In this document: positions 1 through 8,497 of the stretch, piece by piece | How positions within the stretch are numbered: position 1 is the first letter of the stretch | Layout of the letters: each line of letters begins with the position of its first letter | From: Dietzia sp. JS16-p6b | GTDB taxonomy: Bacteria > Actinomycetota > Actinomycetes > Mycobacteriales > Mycobacteriaceae | Assembly: GCF_003052165.1 (NCBI RefSeq) | Contig: NZ_CP024869.1 | Span: 2,018,001-2,082,000, forward strand | Direction: 5' to 3' | Length of the DNA stretch: 64,000 bases | Made by a program: the position numbers and the translations under genes | Notes under the pieces: model-generated | The model's input: only the letters and a program-made list of their open reading frames with translations | The model's database searches: none | What the model was told of the DNA's origin: nothing

Positions 1-645
1 GGCCCGCCGCGCCACCTCGGCCTGGCGTCCGAGCGGTTTGAGTTGGCGGCGCAGTTCGCCCGTCAGGTCGGTCAACCGATCGAGGTTGCCCTGCATCCCG
101 GCGAGCTTGCGCTGGGCCTTCTCCTTGCGGCGGCGGTGCTTGAGTATCCCGGCCGCCTCTTCGATGAAGGCCCTGCGCTCTTCCGGTTTGGACTCGAGGA
201 TCTCGGCGAGCTTGCCCTGGCCCACGATCACGTGCATCTCGCGCCCGATGCCCGAGTCCGAGAGCAGCTCCTGGACGTCCATCAGCCGGGCACGGTCCCC
301 GTTGATCTCGTACTCTGCCGCGCCGTCGCGGAACATCCGGCGGGTCAAGGACACCTCGGCGTAGTCGATCGGCAGGGTGCCGTCGGAGTTGTCGAGGGTG
401 AGCGTGACCTCCGCGCGGCCGAGCGGCGACTTGCCGGCGGTCCCGGCGAAGATCACGTCCTGCATCTTGCCGCCGCGCAGTGACTTGGCGCTGTGCTCCC
501 CCATCACCCAGGTCAGGGCGTCCACGACGTTGGATTTGCCGGAGCCGTTGGGGCCGACGACGCAACAGATGCCGGGCTCGAACCTCAGGGTCGTGGGCGC
601 CGCGAAGGACTTGAAGCCCTTGAGCGTCAGCGACTTGAGGTACAC
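1..645 (-). CDS. smc: Chromosome segregation protein SMC, N-terminal part
   Basis: This is the N-terminal ATPase head of SMC, which organises and helps segregate the chromosome as part of the SMC-ScpAB condensin. The protein opens with the family signature [14 protein letters not shown], followed by the Walker A motif GPNGSGKSN at about residues 31-39, and reaches the start of the coiled coil ([14 protein letters not shown]). The GTG start at 645 is chosen because translation from it gives exactly the SMC N-terminus, and a nearby ATG is out of frame. About 215 codons are present; the rest lies beyond the left edge. M. tuberculosis has acyP next to smc, whereas here an ATPase gene intervenes. 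Confidence 0.95.
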   Translation of the reverse strand, partial: MYLKSLTLKGFKSFAAPTTLRFEPGICCVVGPNGSGKSNVVDALTWVMGEHSAKSLRGGKMQDVIFAGTAGKSPLGRAEVTLTLDNSDGTLPIDYAEVSLTRRMFRDGAAEYEINGDRARLMDVQELLSDSGIGREMHVIVGQGKLAEILESKPEERRAFIEEAAGILKHRRRKEKAQRKLAGMQGNLDRLTDLTGELRRQLKPLGRQAEVARRA

Positions 646-671
646 GGATGTCCATCCTATGGCACGGCCGG

Positions 672-3392
672 CTACCGCCCCGGAGCCGCGACTCCTGCGG
701 CGGGGATCGCGGCCGCGCGTCGGCGGGCCGCCGGTGTCACCGCCAGTTTGTGGATCTCGGACACCGCGATGACCGTGGCGCCGACGGCCACACACAGCAC
801 CCACTCACCGGGGCTCAGCGCGCTCAGGCCCATCGGGCCGGCCAGGACCGGCCAACTCACCACCATCACCTGCAGGCAGGCGGCGACCGCCGTGGCGACC
901 AGCAGCAGCGGGTTCGCCAGGGGGTTGAGGGTGAACACCGAGCGACGCAACGCCCGGGCGTTCATCACCTGGAAGAAGCTCGCCGCCACCAGCACCGTCA
1001 GCGCAAGTGAGCGGGCGTGGTCGGTCTCGATCCCGTCCCAGATCGCGCGCTCGTAGACCACCAGCGTCACGACGGCTATCCACACCCCGCTCAGCGCGGT
1101 CCGCCACCACATAGGGGCGTCGAGGACACCCTCACCGGGATTCCGGGGAGGCACCTCCAGTTCGTCGCCCTCGCCGGGCTCGAAGGCGAGGGCGATCACC
1201 TGTATCCCGGACGTCACCAGGTTCGCCCACAGCATCTGGACCGGCAGGAGGATCAGGGGGGAGTTGGTGAAGACGTTGACCGCGACCGCCAGCAGCGCCG
1301 CGATCGCCGTCGACAGGAGGAAGAAGGTGGCCTTGCGGATGGTCGCGAAGGTGACCCGCCCCTCCTCCACGGCGTGGACGATCGTGCTGAAGTCGTCGTC
1401 CGTGAGCACGATGTCGGAGGCCTGGCGGGCGACGTCCGTGCCCGAGCCGCCCATCGCGACCCCGATGGAGGCGACGCGGAGTGCGGGCGCGTCGTTGACG
1501 CCGTCCCCGGTCACCGCGACAACGTTGCCCATCGCCATGAGCTGGTCGACGATCCGCATCTTGTCCTGTGGCGACACCCGGGCTGCGACCGTGGCATCCG
1601 CCAGCCGGGCCCGGAGCATCGTGTCGTCCAGGGCCGCGATCTCGGCACCTGTCAAGGGGGGCGTGCCGGTGTCCAGCCCGAGCCTCCCGGCGATCGCGGC
1701 GGCCGTGACCGGATGATCTCCGGTGATCATCATCACCCGGATCCCCGCCGACCGGCAGCCGGCGATCGCCTCCTGCACGCCCGGACGTGGTGGATCGGTC
1801 ATCCCCTCCAGGCCGAGGAAGGTCAGGTCCCCTGGTGCTCCCTCGAGGGTCCCGCCGGCCAGCCGCGGATCCCCGTCCCCGAGCTCCCGGCGGGCCGTGG
1901 CGATCACCCGCAGCCCCTTCGAGCCCAGTGCCTCGTTGGCGGCCAGGACGGCGGCCCGATCGATGTTCGTGGTACCCCCTGCGGTGAGCATGCTCGAGCA
2001 CATCGCGGAGACCGCATCGGGCGCACCCTTGACGTACAGCACCGGCCGACCGCCCTCGCTCCGGATCGTCTGCGAGAACCCGAGCTCGGGCTCGTACGGC
2101 ATGTGCGCCACCGGGGCGGCGGCCCGTTCCATAGGCGTGACCACGCCCAGTCGCACCGCCACCGCTGCCATCGCCGCATCCACCGCGTCGCCGGTGAACC
2201 GAAGGGGGTCGTCCCGCGTCGGGACGGCCTCGTTGGTCAGCGCGCCCGCGCGCAGGGCGGCCTCCGCGACGGCACTCATCCACCCGGTGTCGGCGCCGAC
2301 CCCGGTCGCGGCGTCGACGGTGATCTCCCCCTCCGTGGTCCACAGCCGTTCCACGGTGAGCAGGTTCTGTGTCAGGGTCCCGGTCTTGTCCGACCCGATC
2401 ACCGTCGTGGACCCGAGGGTCTCCACCGACGGCAGGTGCCGCACGATCGCATTGCGCCGCGCCATCCGGGCCACGCCCACGCTCATCGCCACGGTGAGCA
2501 CCACGGGCAGCGCCTCGGGGATCGCGGATACCACGAGAGCCACCGCGGTCCGGAACATCAGCGAGACATCGTGCCCGAGCGCGAGGCCGGCGGCGAAGAC
2601 GCCCAGCGCGGAGATCCCCACGATCAGGCCGATCCACCGCTCCATGGAGTGGATGAGGGCGGTGAGCGGTGCCGCCGCCGCGGTGTCCTGGATCAGCTCG
2701 TTGATGGCCCCGAGCTCGGTACCCGCACCGGTTCCGACCACGACCCCCGTCGCACGGCCCGACGAGATGAGCGAGCCGCTGAACGCCATACCGGTCCGAT
2801 CCCCGGTCGGCGCATCGGGGGCGACCGGATGCGTGTCCTTGTCCGTGGCCAGGGACTCACCTGTGAGCATCGACTCGTCGACCCTCAGGGACACCGCCTC
2901 GATCAGCCGCAGGTCGGCGGGGACGCGGTCGCCGCTCTCGAGGTGCACGAGATCACCGGGCACCAGCGCGGCCGAGTCGATGGTCTGCACCTGACCGTCC
3001 CGGCGCACGCGGGCGGTGGGTGAGGCGAGGGATTGCAGGGCCCGGACCTCTGTCTCCGCCTTGCGCTCCTGCCAGAACCCGATCGCCGCGTTGAGCACGA
3101 CCGCCGCCGTGATCGCGGCGGTGTCCACCAGGTGACCCTGCGCCAGGGTGATCGCGGCGCAGAACATCAGGAACAGGACCAGGGGGCTTCGGAACTGCCG
3201 GAGCAGCACCCGCCAGGCGGCGGTCGCGTCGGTCGCCTCCAACCGGTTGGGACCGTGGCGCTCCAGACGGTGCGTCGCCTCATCGGAGGTCAGTCCCGTG
3301 GTGCCGGCGCCCACCCGGTCGAGTACGTCCGGCACCTCCAGTGCGTGCCAGGCGACGTCGGCCACGCCACCGTCTCCGGTGCCTGAGGTCAT
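672..3392 (-). CDS. P2-type cation-transporting ATPase (CtpF-like)
   Basis: This 906-residue membrane pump is predicted to move a cation across the plasma membrane using ATP. The P-type motifs are intact: actuator TGES at 177-180, PEALP in the fourth membrane helix at 292-296, phosphorylated Asp in DKTGT at 335-339, KGAPD at 455-459 and hinge TGDGVND at 628-634. Cation_ATPase_N and C-terminal domains flank these, as in calcium/manganese-type P2 pumps. No Cys-Pro-Cys motif is present, which argues against a heavy-metal P1B pump. The ATG at 3392 is chosen because the in-frame extension upstream is low-complexity and runs into acyP. The ion cannot be told from sequence. It interrupts the usual smc-acyP neighbourhood. 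Confidence 0.9.
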   Translation of the reverse strand: MTSGTGDGGVADVAWHALEVPDVLDRVGAGTTGLTSDEATHRLERHGPNRLEATDATAAWRVLLRQFRSPLVLFLMFCAAITLAQGHLVDTAAITAAVVLNAAIGFWQERKAETEVRALQSLASPTARVRRDGQVQTIDSAALVPGDLVHLESGDRVPADLRLIEAVSLRVDESMLTGESLATDKDTHPVAPDAPTGDRTGMAFSGSLISSGRATGVVVGTGAGTELGAINELIQDTAAAAPLTALIHSMERWIGLIVGISALGVFAAGLALGHDVSLMFRTAVALVVSAIPEALPVVLTVAMSVGVARMARRNAIVRHLPSVETLGSTTVIGSDKTGTLTQNLLTVERLWTTEGEITVDAATGVGADTGWMSAVAEAALRAGALTNEAVPTRDDPLRFTGDAVDAAMAAVAVRLGVVTPMERAAAPVAHMPYEPELGFSQTIRSEGGRPVLYVKGAPDAVSAMCSSMLTAGGTTNIDRAAVLAANEALGSKGLRVIATARRELGDGDPRLAGGTLEGAPGDLTFLGLEGMTDPPRPGVQEAIAGCRSAGIRVMMITGDHPVTAAAIAGRLGLDTGTPPLTGAEIAALDDTMLRARLADATVAARVSPQDKMRIVDQLMAMGNVVAVTGDGVNDAPALRVASIGVAMGGSGTDVARQASDIVLTDDDFSTIVHAVEEGRVTFATIRKATFFLLSTAIAALLAVAVNVFTNSPLILLPVQMLWANLVTSGIQVIALAFEPGEGDELEVPPRNPGEGVLDAPMWWRTALSGVWIAVVTLVVYERAIWDGIETDHARSLALTVLVAASFFQVMNARALRRSVFTLNPLANPLLLVATAVAACLQVMVVSWPVLAGPMGLSALSPGEWVLCVAVGATVIAVSEIHKLAVTPAARRRAAAIPAAGVAAPGR

Positions 3393-3481
3393 GGTCCGGT
3401 CCTCCGATCTGTCTCTCAGGTCGCGATCGGTCCACCTCCAGAATGCCCCTGCCCGGCCCGGGCCCGCGGCCGAGAACGCGT

Positions 3482-3772
3482 TCAGCGCTCGCGGAATCCG
3501 GACAGGTCCCCCCGCGCCCGGTCCCAGGACTCCACCACGAGCTCCACCCTGCCCGGCCCGTCTCCGCCCCGCAGCAGGTCGACGAGCTGAAGGCATGCCC
3601 GGCGGGGCCCCTCCGCCACGACGTGGACCCGTCCGTCCGGCTTGTTCGCGGCGTAGCCCACGAGCCCGAGCTCGAGTGCCCTGGAACGCGTCCACCACCG
3701 GAAACCCACGCCCTGCACCTGCCCGTGGACCCAGGCCACCAGCCGGACCGTATCGGGCGCCGGTGCGCTCAC
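3482..3772 (-). CDS. acyP: Acylphosphatase
   Basis: A 96-residue cytosolic enzyme that hydrolyses acyl phosphates. The family motif [12 protein letters not shown] holds the catalytic Arg, and the catalytic Asn lies in AANKPDGRV. Length matches the family (about 90-100 residues). Its start overlaps the stop of the upstream osmC gene by 4 nt (ATGA), so translational coupling is likely. It lies between osmC and the cation ATPase, close to smc as in M. tuberculosis. Confidence 0.92.
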   Translation of the reverse strand: MSAPAPDTVRLVAWVHGQVQGVGFRWWTRSRALELGLVGYAANKPDGRVHVVAEGPRRACLQLVDLLRGGDGPGRVELVVESWDRARGDLSGFRER

Positions 3773-4257
3773 GGAGCGTCTCCGCCGGTCCGGTCGATCC
3801 CGGTGTCGAACCGCAGCCCGATCTCTGTGCCCGCGGTGAGCGTCCGGCCGACCGTGCAGGTCGCGTCGACCGAGCGACGGATCATGCCGAGCACCCGGTC
3901 GGCCATGGCCGGGTCGAGCCCGGTCAGGTCGAGTTCGTAGATCTCCTCCAGTCGCGGGTACCGCTCGGCCTCGCGGTCGGCGTCCCCGGAGACGCGGACG
4001 GTCGCGGCGTAGTCATCACCCAATCGGCGCGAGATCGTGAAATCGGAGGCCATCGCCGTGCACGCGCCGAGCGCGATCTTGAGCAGTTCCCCCGGGGTGA
4101 ACACTCCCTCGACGTCCGCCGAGCCGATCTCGACCCTCGCACCTCGCGACGAATGCCCCACGTACCGCCGGGTCCCGGACCGCTCGACCCGGAGATCGGT
4201 GGCGGGCGGCGGGGACTGGGAAGTGTCGTCCGGGTCGGTCATCGTCATGTCGGTCAT
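3769..4257 (-). CDS. OsmC family protein
   Basis: A 162-residue OsmC/Ohr-fold protein, a family that reduces organic peroxides through paired cysteines. The core is visible: [17 protein letters not shown] carries the first conserved Cys, and the second lies in [12 protein letters not shown]. The start region has three closely spaced ATG codons (4257, 4248, 4242). I take 4257 because it overlaps the mutM stop by 4 nt (ATGA). The gene sits in the coupled chain rnc-mutM-osmC-acyP, matching the M. tuberculosis order (Rv2925c to Rv2922A). The physiological substrate is unknown. Confidence 0.88.
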   Translation of the reverse strand: MTDMTMTDPDDTSQSPPPATDLRVERSGTRRYVGHSSRGARVEIGSADVEGVFTPGELLKIALGACTAMASDFTISRRLGDDYAATVRVSGDADREAERYPRLEEIYELDLTGLDPAMADRVLGMIRRSVDATCTVGRTLTAGTEIGLRFDTGIDRTGGDAP

Positions 4258-5162
4258 CGTACGGAGCGGGGCCGACGCACCACAGCACGCCGGGGCGGCC
4301 TCTGGCAGCCCGGGCAGAAGTGTGAGCCACGGTTCATGAACTCTTCCCGGACCACCGGTGTGCCGCAGCGCGCGCACGGTCGCCCCGCCTGCCCGTAGAC
4401 GTCGAGCGACCTGTCGAAGTACCCCGACGCGCCGTTGACGTTGACGTACAGGGCGTCGAAGGAGGTGCCCCCGGCGCCCAACGCCTCCGCCATCACCTCG
4501 CGGGCGTGGCCGAGGAGCCGGCGGACGGTGCCCAGCGTCAGCGCTCCCGCGCGCCGGCGGCCGTGGACACCGGACCGCCACAGCGCCTCGTCGGCGTAGA
4601 TGTTGCCGATCCCCGACACCACGGTCTGGTCCAGCAGGAGCCTCTTGATCTCGGTGTCCCGGCGGCGGATCGCCCGCGCGGTGGCCGGCTCGTCGAAGCC
4701 GGGCTCGAAGGGGTCGGCGGCCACGTGGGCGGCCGGCGCGGGCAGGAGCACACGGGTGCCGTCGGTGGCCTCGGCCAGTGGCACGACGGTCCATCCGCCG
4801 AACGTCCGCTGGTCCACGAACCGCAGTTCCCTGCCGTCGTCGAGTCGGGCGCGGGCGTGCAGGTGTCGTACCTGCGGAGCACCGGGGTCCGTCACCAGCA
4901 TCTGACCGCTCATGCCGAGGTGGACCAGCAGGCAGTCGGCCCCGACGGTGTGGTCCCCGTCCAGGGTCAGCCACAGGTACTTGCCGCGTCGGCACGCTCC
5001 GCTCACGACCCGGTCCGTCAGCCGGGCGACGATCTCCGCCGGGCCGCCGGGCTGCCGGCGGGCCGTGCGGACCCCGGTCACGTCGACGTCGAGGATCCGA
5101 CGGCCCACCACGTGGGTCTCGAGGCCGCGACGCACCACCTCGACCTCGGGGAGCTCCGGCAT
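4254..5162 (-). CDS. mutM: Formamidopyrimidine-DNA glycosylase
   Basis: A 302-residue base-excision repair enzyme that removes 8-oxoguanine and cleaves the abasic site. The N-terminus PELPEVEVVRRGLE supplies the catalytic Pro and Glu after Met removal. The conserved Lys lies in GKYLWL. A C-terminal zinc finger (CARCGTPV, then FCPGCQ) binds DNA. It begins one base after the rnc stop and its stop overlaps the osmC start, so the genes form one operon. The ATG at 5162 is fixed by the invariant PELPE N-terminus. Confidence 0.95.
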   Translation of the reverse strand: MPELPEVEVVRRGLETHVVGRRILDVDVTGVRTARRQPGGPAEIVARLTDRVVSGACRRGKYLWLTLDGDHTVGADCLLVHLGMSGQMLVTDPGAPQVRHLHARARLDDGRELRFVDQRTFGGWTVVPLAEATDGTRVLLPAPAAHVAADPFEPGFDEPATARAIRRRDTEIKRLLLDQTVVSGIGNIYADEALWRSGVHGRRRAGALTLGTVRRLLGHAREVMAEALGAGGTSFDALYVNVNGASGYFDRSLDVYGQAGRPCARCGTPVVREEFMNRGSHFCPGCQRPPRRAVVRRPRSVR

Positions 5163-5163
5163 G

Positions 5164-5862
5164 TCAGCCCGTGGCCCGGTCCAGGGCCGCCCAGGCCTGC
5201 TCGGCGGCCTTCTGCTCGGCTTCCTTCTTGGTCCGGCCGACGCCCTGACCCAGCGGGTCGTCGCCGACCAGGGCCACCGCGGTGAAGGTCTTGTCGTGGT
5301 CCGGTCCGGTGGAGGTGATCTCGTACCGTGCCTTGGGTCGGCCGAGCGCCGAGCACTTCTCCTGAAGACTGGTCTTCCAGTCGAGCGCCGCTCCCAGGGT
5401 GGGGACCACGCGGAGCCGCTCACCGATGATCCCCTCGACGATCCCCCTCGCCACGTCCAGACCGTGGGTCAGGTACACGGCGCCGAAGACGGCCTCCAGG
5501 GTGTCTGCCAGGATCGAGTGCTTGTCCCGTCCGCCGGTCAACTCCTCCCCCCTGCCGAGCCGTAGTAGCGCTCCCAACCCCGTCGGGCCCAGCTCGCGGG
5601 CGATGTCGGCCAGAACGTAGGTGTTGACCAGACTGGCCCGGATCTTCGCGAGGTCACCCTCCGGGCGGTCCGGGTAGGCGGCGTAGAGATGCTCGGTCAC
5701 GATGAGTTCCAGAACGGCGTCTCCGAGGAACTCGAGCCGCTCGTTATGGGGTAGCCCGCCGTGCTCGTAGGCGTACGACCTGTGGGTCAGAGCCTGTGCG
5801 GCCAGGTCCGCGGGGAGCCGCACCCCCAGGACCGCATCGAGCTCGGGGGCGGGGTCCGTCAC
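5164..5862 (-). CDS. rnc: Ribonuclease III
   Basis: A 232-residue endoribonuclease for double-stranded RNA, used in rRNA maturation and mRNA turnover. The signature ERLEFLGDAVLELIVTEHLY is intact, and HSILADTLEAVFGAVYL carries the downstream acidic metal ligands. A double-stranded RNA-binding domain occupies about residues 160-230. The GTG start at 5862 overlaps the stop of the upstream DUF177 gene by 4 nt (GTGA). The DUF177-rnc-mutM order is the usual one in this order of bacteria. Confidence 0.95.
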   Translation of the reverse strand: MTDPAPELDAVLGVRLPADLAAQALTHRSYAYEHGGLPHNERLEFLGDAVLELIVTEHLYAAYPDRPEGDLAKIRASLVNTYVLADIARELGPTGLGALLRLGRGEELTGGRDKHSILADTLEAVFGAVYLTHGLDVARGIVEGIIGERLRVVPTLGAALDWKTSLQEKCSALGRPKARYEITSTGPDHDKTFTAVALVGDDPLGQGVGRTKKEAEQKAAEQAWAALDRATG

Positions 5863-6449
5863 CCGGCCCCCTCGTCGGTCCCGGGGTCCGCGAACTTCTC
5901 GGCCAGTCCGGCCCATCGCGGATCGATGCGTCCCTCGGTGTCGCCGGAGACACCGTCCGGCGCGGGGGTGTCGGGGTTGACGCAGACACTGTGGCCGTAA
6001 TCCGTGCACGTGGGCGACATCGGGAACTCCAGGCCGAATGCGTCGACCAGAGCCGGTTCCAGGTCCAGCAGATCGCCGTCGAGCAGACGCACCTCGTCCT
6101 GCTCCACCCCGTCGGCGGCGGCCGTGCCCTCGGCGGCGTACATCTCCGTGAGATCCACGGAGACCTCGGTGGTGAACTCGCCGAGACACCGTGCGCACTC
6201 CACCGAGGCGCGTCCGGCGACGGAGCCGGTCACCAGGACTCCTTCCTCGACGAAAGTCAGGTCCAGGTCCAGGTCGACCTCGTCACCCTCGGGGATGCGG
6301 ATCAACTCGACCCCGATCGACGACGGCAGGACCGCGGCGCGCCGGACCTGCGTCATCGCACCCGGCGACCGGGTGATGCTGCGGGTGTCGAGGACGAGGG
6401 AATCGGCGGCCGGGCGGCCTTGATGTCGGGGGCGGGAGGTGGTGGACAC
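5859..6449 (-). CDS. DUF177 (YceD) family protein
   Basis: A 196-residue DUF177 protein, orthologous by position to M. tuberculosis Rv2926c. A central CARCLGEF and a C-terminal PTCTDYGHSVC carry conserved cysteines, and DPRWAGLAEKF is the family's typical C-terminal motif. In many bacteria the gene precedes rpmF (ribosomal protein L32) and has been linked to 23S rRNA processing. Here it precedes rnc, and no rpmF is seen between. It is probably transcribed with sepIVA upstream, 24 nt away, and with rnc downstream through a 4-nt overlap. Confidence 0.85.
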   Translation of the reverse strand: MSTTSRPRHQGRPAADSLVLDTRSITRSPGAMTQVRRAAVLPSSIGVELIRIPEGDEVDLDLDLTFVEEGVLVTGSVAGRASVECARCLGEFTTEVSVDLTEMYAAEGTAAADGVEQDEVRLLDGDLLDLEPALVDAFGLEFPMSPTCTDYGHSVCVNPDTPAPDGVSGDTEGRIDPRWAGLAEKFADPGTDEGAG

Positions 6450-6473
6450 GCCCAGCAGACTACCCGTCGTCGG

Positions 6474-7265
6474 TCAGTAGTCCCCGTACCCGTCGCCGTA
6501 GTGATCGCCCTCGCGCGCCCCGCGCCGGCCGTGGGCCTCACGCCGGCCGATCGGGGCGACCCCGTGGAGTTCCTCGCGCCCGCGGGACACGGTGCGGAGG
6601 GTCGAGCCGAGGAACTCCTCGAACCGCGCCATCTTGTCGTCGATGTAGGCGTCGCATTCCTCGCGCCGACGATCGCTCTCCGCGTGCGCGGCGTCCCGGA
6701 TCCGGCTGGCCTCCTCGTCGGCGATCCGGACGACCTCGGACTCCGACAGCATCCGCTGCTGCTCCTGGCGGGCCTCGGTGATGGTGCGGTCGTAGATGAC
6801 GTTGGCCTGTTCCACCAGCCGGTCGGACTCGGCTCGGGCACGGGAGGTGGTCGATTCGGCTTCGCGGCGGGACCGGTCGAGCAGTTCGGCGGACTCCGCG
6901 CGGGCGTCGCCCACCAGTCCGTCGGCGTGCGCCGTGGCCTCGGCGACCATGCGGTCGGCCCGCGACTTGGCGTCGGCGAGCATGGCGTCCGCGTCCGCAC
7001 GCGCCTCGCGCAGGGTGCGCTCCGCCTCGGCATCGGCGGCCGAGACGGTGTCGCGGGCGGTCGCATCGGCGTCGGCGAGCACGCTGTCGCGCTGGTCCAG
7101 CACGTCCTGCGCGTCGTCGAGTTCGCCGGGGAAGGAGTCCCGGATGTCATCGAGCAACAGCAGGGACTCGTGCCGGGGTACCACGCAGTTCGCGGTCATG
7201 GGCAGACTGCGGGCGTCCTCGATCATCGCGTTCAGCTCATCGAGGGCCTGGAACACTCGGTACAC
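6474..7265 (-). CDS. sepIVA: DivIVA-like cell division/growth protein SepIVA
   Basis: A 263-residue coiled-coil protein of the DivIVA type, the positional ortholog of Rv2927c (SepIVA), which works in septation and polar cell-wall growth in mycobacteria. The N-terminus MYRVFQALDELNAMIEDARS resembles the family. Residues from about 50 to 215 form a nearly continuous Ala/Glu/Asp/Arg-rich coiled coil. The last 30 residues are Arg/Gly-rich and end in a short GDGYGDY-like tail. The GTG start at 7265 is preceded by AAGGGA at suitable spacing. No enzymatic motif is present. Confidence 0.85.
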   Translation of the reverse strand: MYRVFQALDELNAMIEDARSLPMTANCVVPRHESLLLLDDIRDSFPGELDDAQDVLDQRDSVLADADATARDTVSAADAEAERTLREARADADAMLADAKSRADRMVAEATAHADGLVGDARAESAELLDRSRREAESTTSRARAESDRLVEQANVIYDRTITEARQEQQRMLSESEVVRIADEEASRIRDAAHAESDRRREECDAYIDDKMARFEEFLGSTLRTVSRGREELHGVAPIGRREAHGRRGAREGDHYGDGYGDY

Positions 7266-7410
7266 ACTCGTCCCTTCACCGGATCGTCACTCTTGCCACA
7301 CCAGTGTGCCCGCAACCCGCGCCCCGGGGCCGGTGCGGCGGCGGTGTGTCCGGTGGTCCGCGATGCCGACGCCCCGCAGCGGGCCGGGCCCGGGCGCCGG
7401 GCACCACAGG

Positions 7411-7884
7411 TCAGCCGAGCCGATCTTTCAGGGCCCGCGCGACCGGACCCGGCAGGAGATGTGAGACGTCCCCGCCCAGACGTGTGACCTCGCGGCACAG
7501 TGAGGAGGACACGAACGCCAGGTCCGCCCGGGTCGGCAGGAACACGGTGTCCACGCCCGCGATCGACCTGTTCATGTGGGCCATGGGCAGTTCGTAGTCG
7601 TAGTCGGTCGAGTCACGCAGACCCTTGATCACCGCGGTGGCGCCCGTCTGGCGGCAGTAGTCGACGAGGAGCCCGTAGAAGCTGTCCACGCGGACGCCGG
7701 GCAGGTCGGCGCAGACCTCCTCGATGAGTGCCTTGCGTTCGTCGATGGAGAACGTGCCCTGCTTGTTGGGATTGGCCACCACGCACACGATCACGTCGTC
7801 GAAGAGGTCGGCCGCCCTCCGGATGACGTCGAGGTGCCCGAGGGTCACCGGGTCGAACGAGCCTGGGCACACGACGGTGGTCAT
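7411..7884 (-). CDS. coaD: Phosphopantetheine adenylyltransferase
   Basis: A 157-residue enzyme making dephospho-CoA from 4'-phosphopantetheine and ATP, the penultimate step of CoA synthesis. The nucleotidyltransferase signature PGSFDPVTLGHLDVI at residues 6-20 includes the T/HxGH motif, and VSSSLCREV near the C-terminus matches the family's ISSSLVKEV region. The start overlaps the rsmD stop by 4 nt. The rsmD-coaD pair is widely conserved. The following 145 bases before sepIVA contain no gene. Confidence 0.95.
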   Translation of the reverse strand: MTTVVCPGSFDPVTLGHLDVIRRAADLFDDVIVCVVANPNKQGTFSIDERKALIEEVCADLPGVRVDSFYGLLVDYCRQTGATAVIKGLRDSTDYDYELPMAHMNRSIAGVDTVFLPTRADLAFVSSSLCREVTRLGGDVSHLLPGPVARALKDRLG

Positions 7885-8468
7885 CGGGCGACCGTATCAA
7901 CCGGGCGGGCGATCTCGACGGCGGTCTCCCCGTAGGTCCGCTCGAACTCCACCTCGTAGCCCGCGGGCCACCGCACCGCCGGGTCACGCCTGGACCTCTC
8001 CCACACCACGAGGGCGTCCCCGGCGAGCCAGGCCCCGTCCGCCAGCGCCTCGAGGACGGGGGCGTCGAGGTCCGCTGAGCGCTCGTACGGCGGGTCGGCC
8101 AGGACCAGGTGGAAGCCTCCGGCGACGGGACACGGTCCGGAGACGGCGGCGGGCAGCGCCGCCCGCCTGACGGTCGGCCGGACCGACGGGAACGACGACG
8201 ACAGGCCCGACGTGTTCGCGCGGATGGTCGCGACGGCCCGGGGGTCGTCCTCGACGAACCACGCGACATCCGCGCCCCGGGAGACCGCCTCCAGCCCGAG
8301 TGCGCCGGACCCGGCGAACAGGTCCAGCACCGCGGCGCCGTCCAGGTCCATCCTGCTGACGATCGCGCTGAACAGGGCCTCGCGGACGCGGTCGGTGGTG
8401 GGTCTGGTCCCTGCCGGTGGCACTGTGATCGAGCGCCCGCGCAGGCGGCCCGAGATGATGCGGGTCAT
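7881..8468 (-). CDS. rsmD: 16S rRNA (guanine966-N2)-methyltransferase
   Basis: A 195-residue SAM-dependent methyltransferase that modifies G966 of 16S rRNA (E. coli numbering). The N-terminus MTRIISGRLRGRSITVPP is typical of RsmD. The SAM site DLFAGSGALGLEA lies at about residues 49-61 and the catalytic DPPY at about 125. It is coupled to coaD by a 4-nt overlap and lies 29 nt downstream of recG, so it is probably part of the FakA-like/recG/rsmD/coaD transcription unit. Confidence 0.94.
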   Translation of the reverse strand: MTRIISGRLRGRSITVPPAGTRPTTDRVREALFSAIVSRMDLDGAAVLDLFAGSGALGLEAVSRGADVAWFVEDDPRAVATIRANTSGLSSSFPSVRPTVRRAALPAAVSGPCPVAGGFHLVLADPPYERSADLDAPVLEALADGAWLAGDALVVWERSRRDPAVRWPAGYEVEFERTYGETAVEIARPVDTVAR

Positions 8469-8497
8469 GGATCCCCCGATGGTCGAGATGCTGATGG

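Noticed and set aside
1017-3023. Long plus-strand open frame of 668 codons
   Set aside because: It lies opposite the P2-type ATPase, whose motifs are all intact. Its composition (Arg/Gly/His/Pro) is typical of an antisense frame in high-GC DNA.
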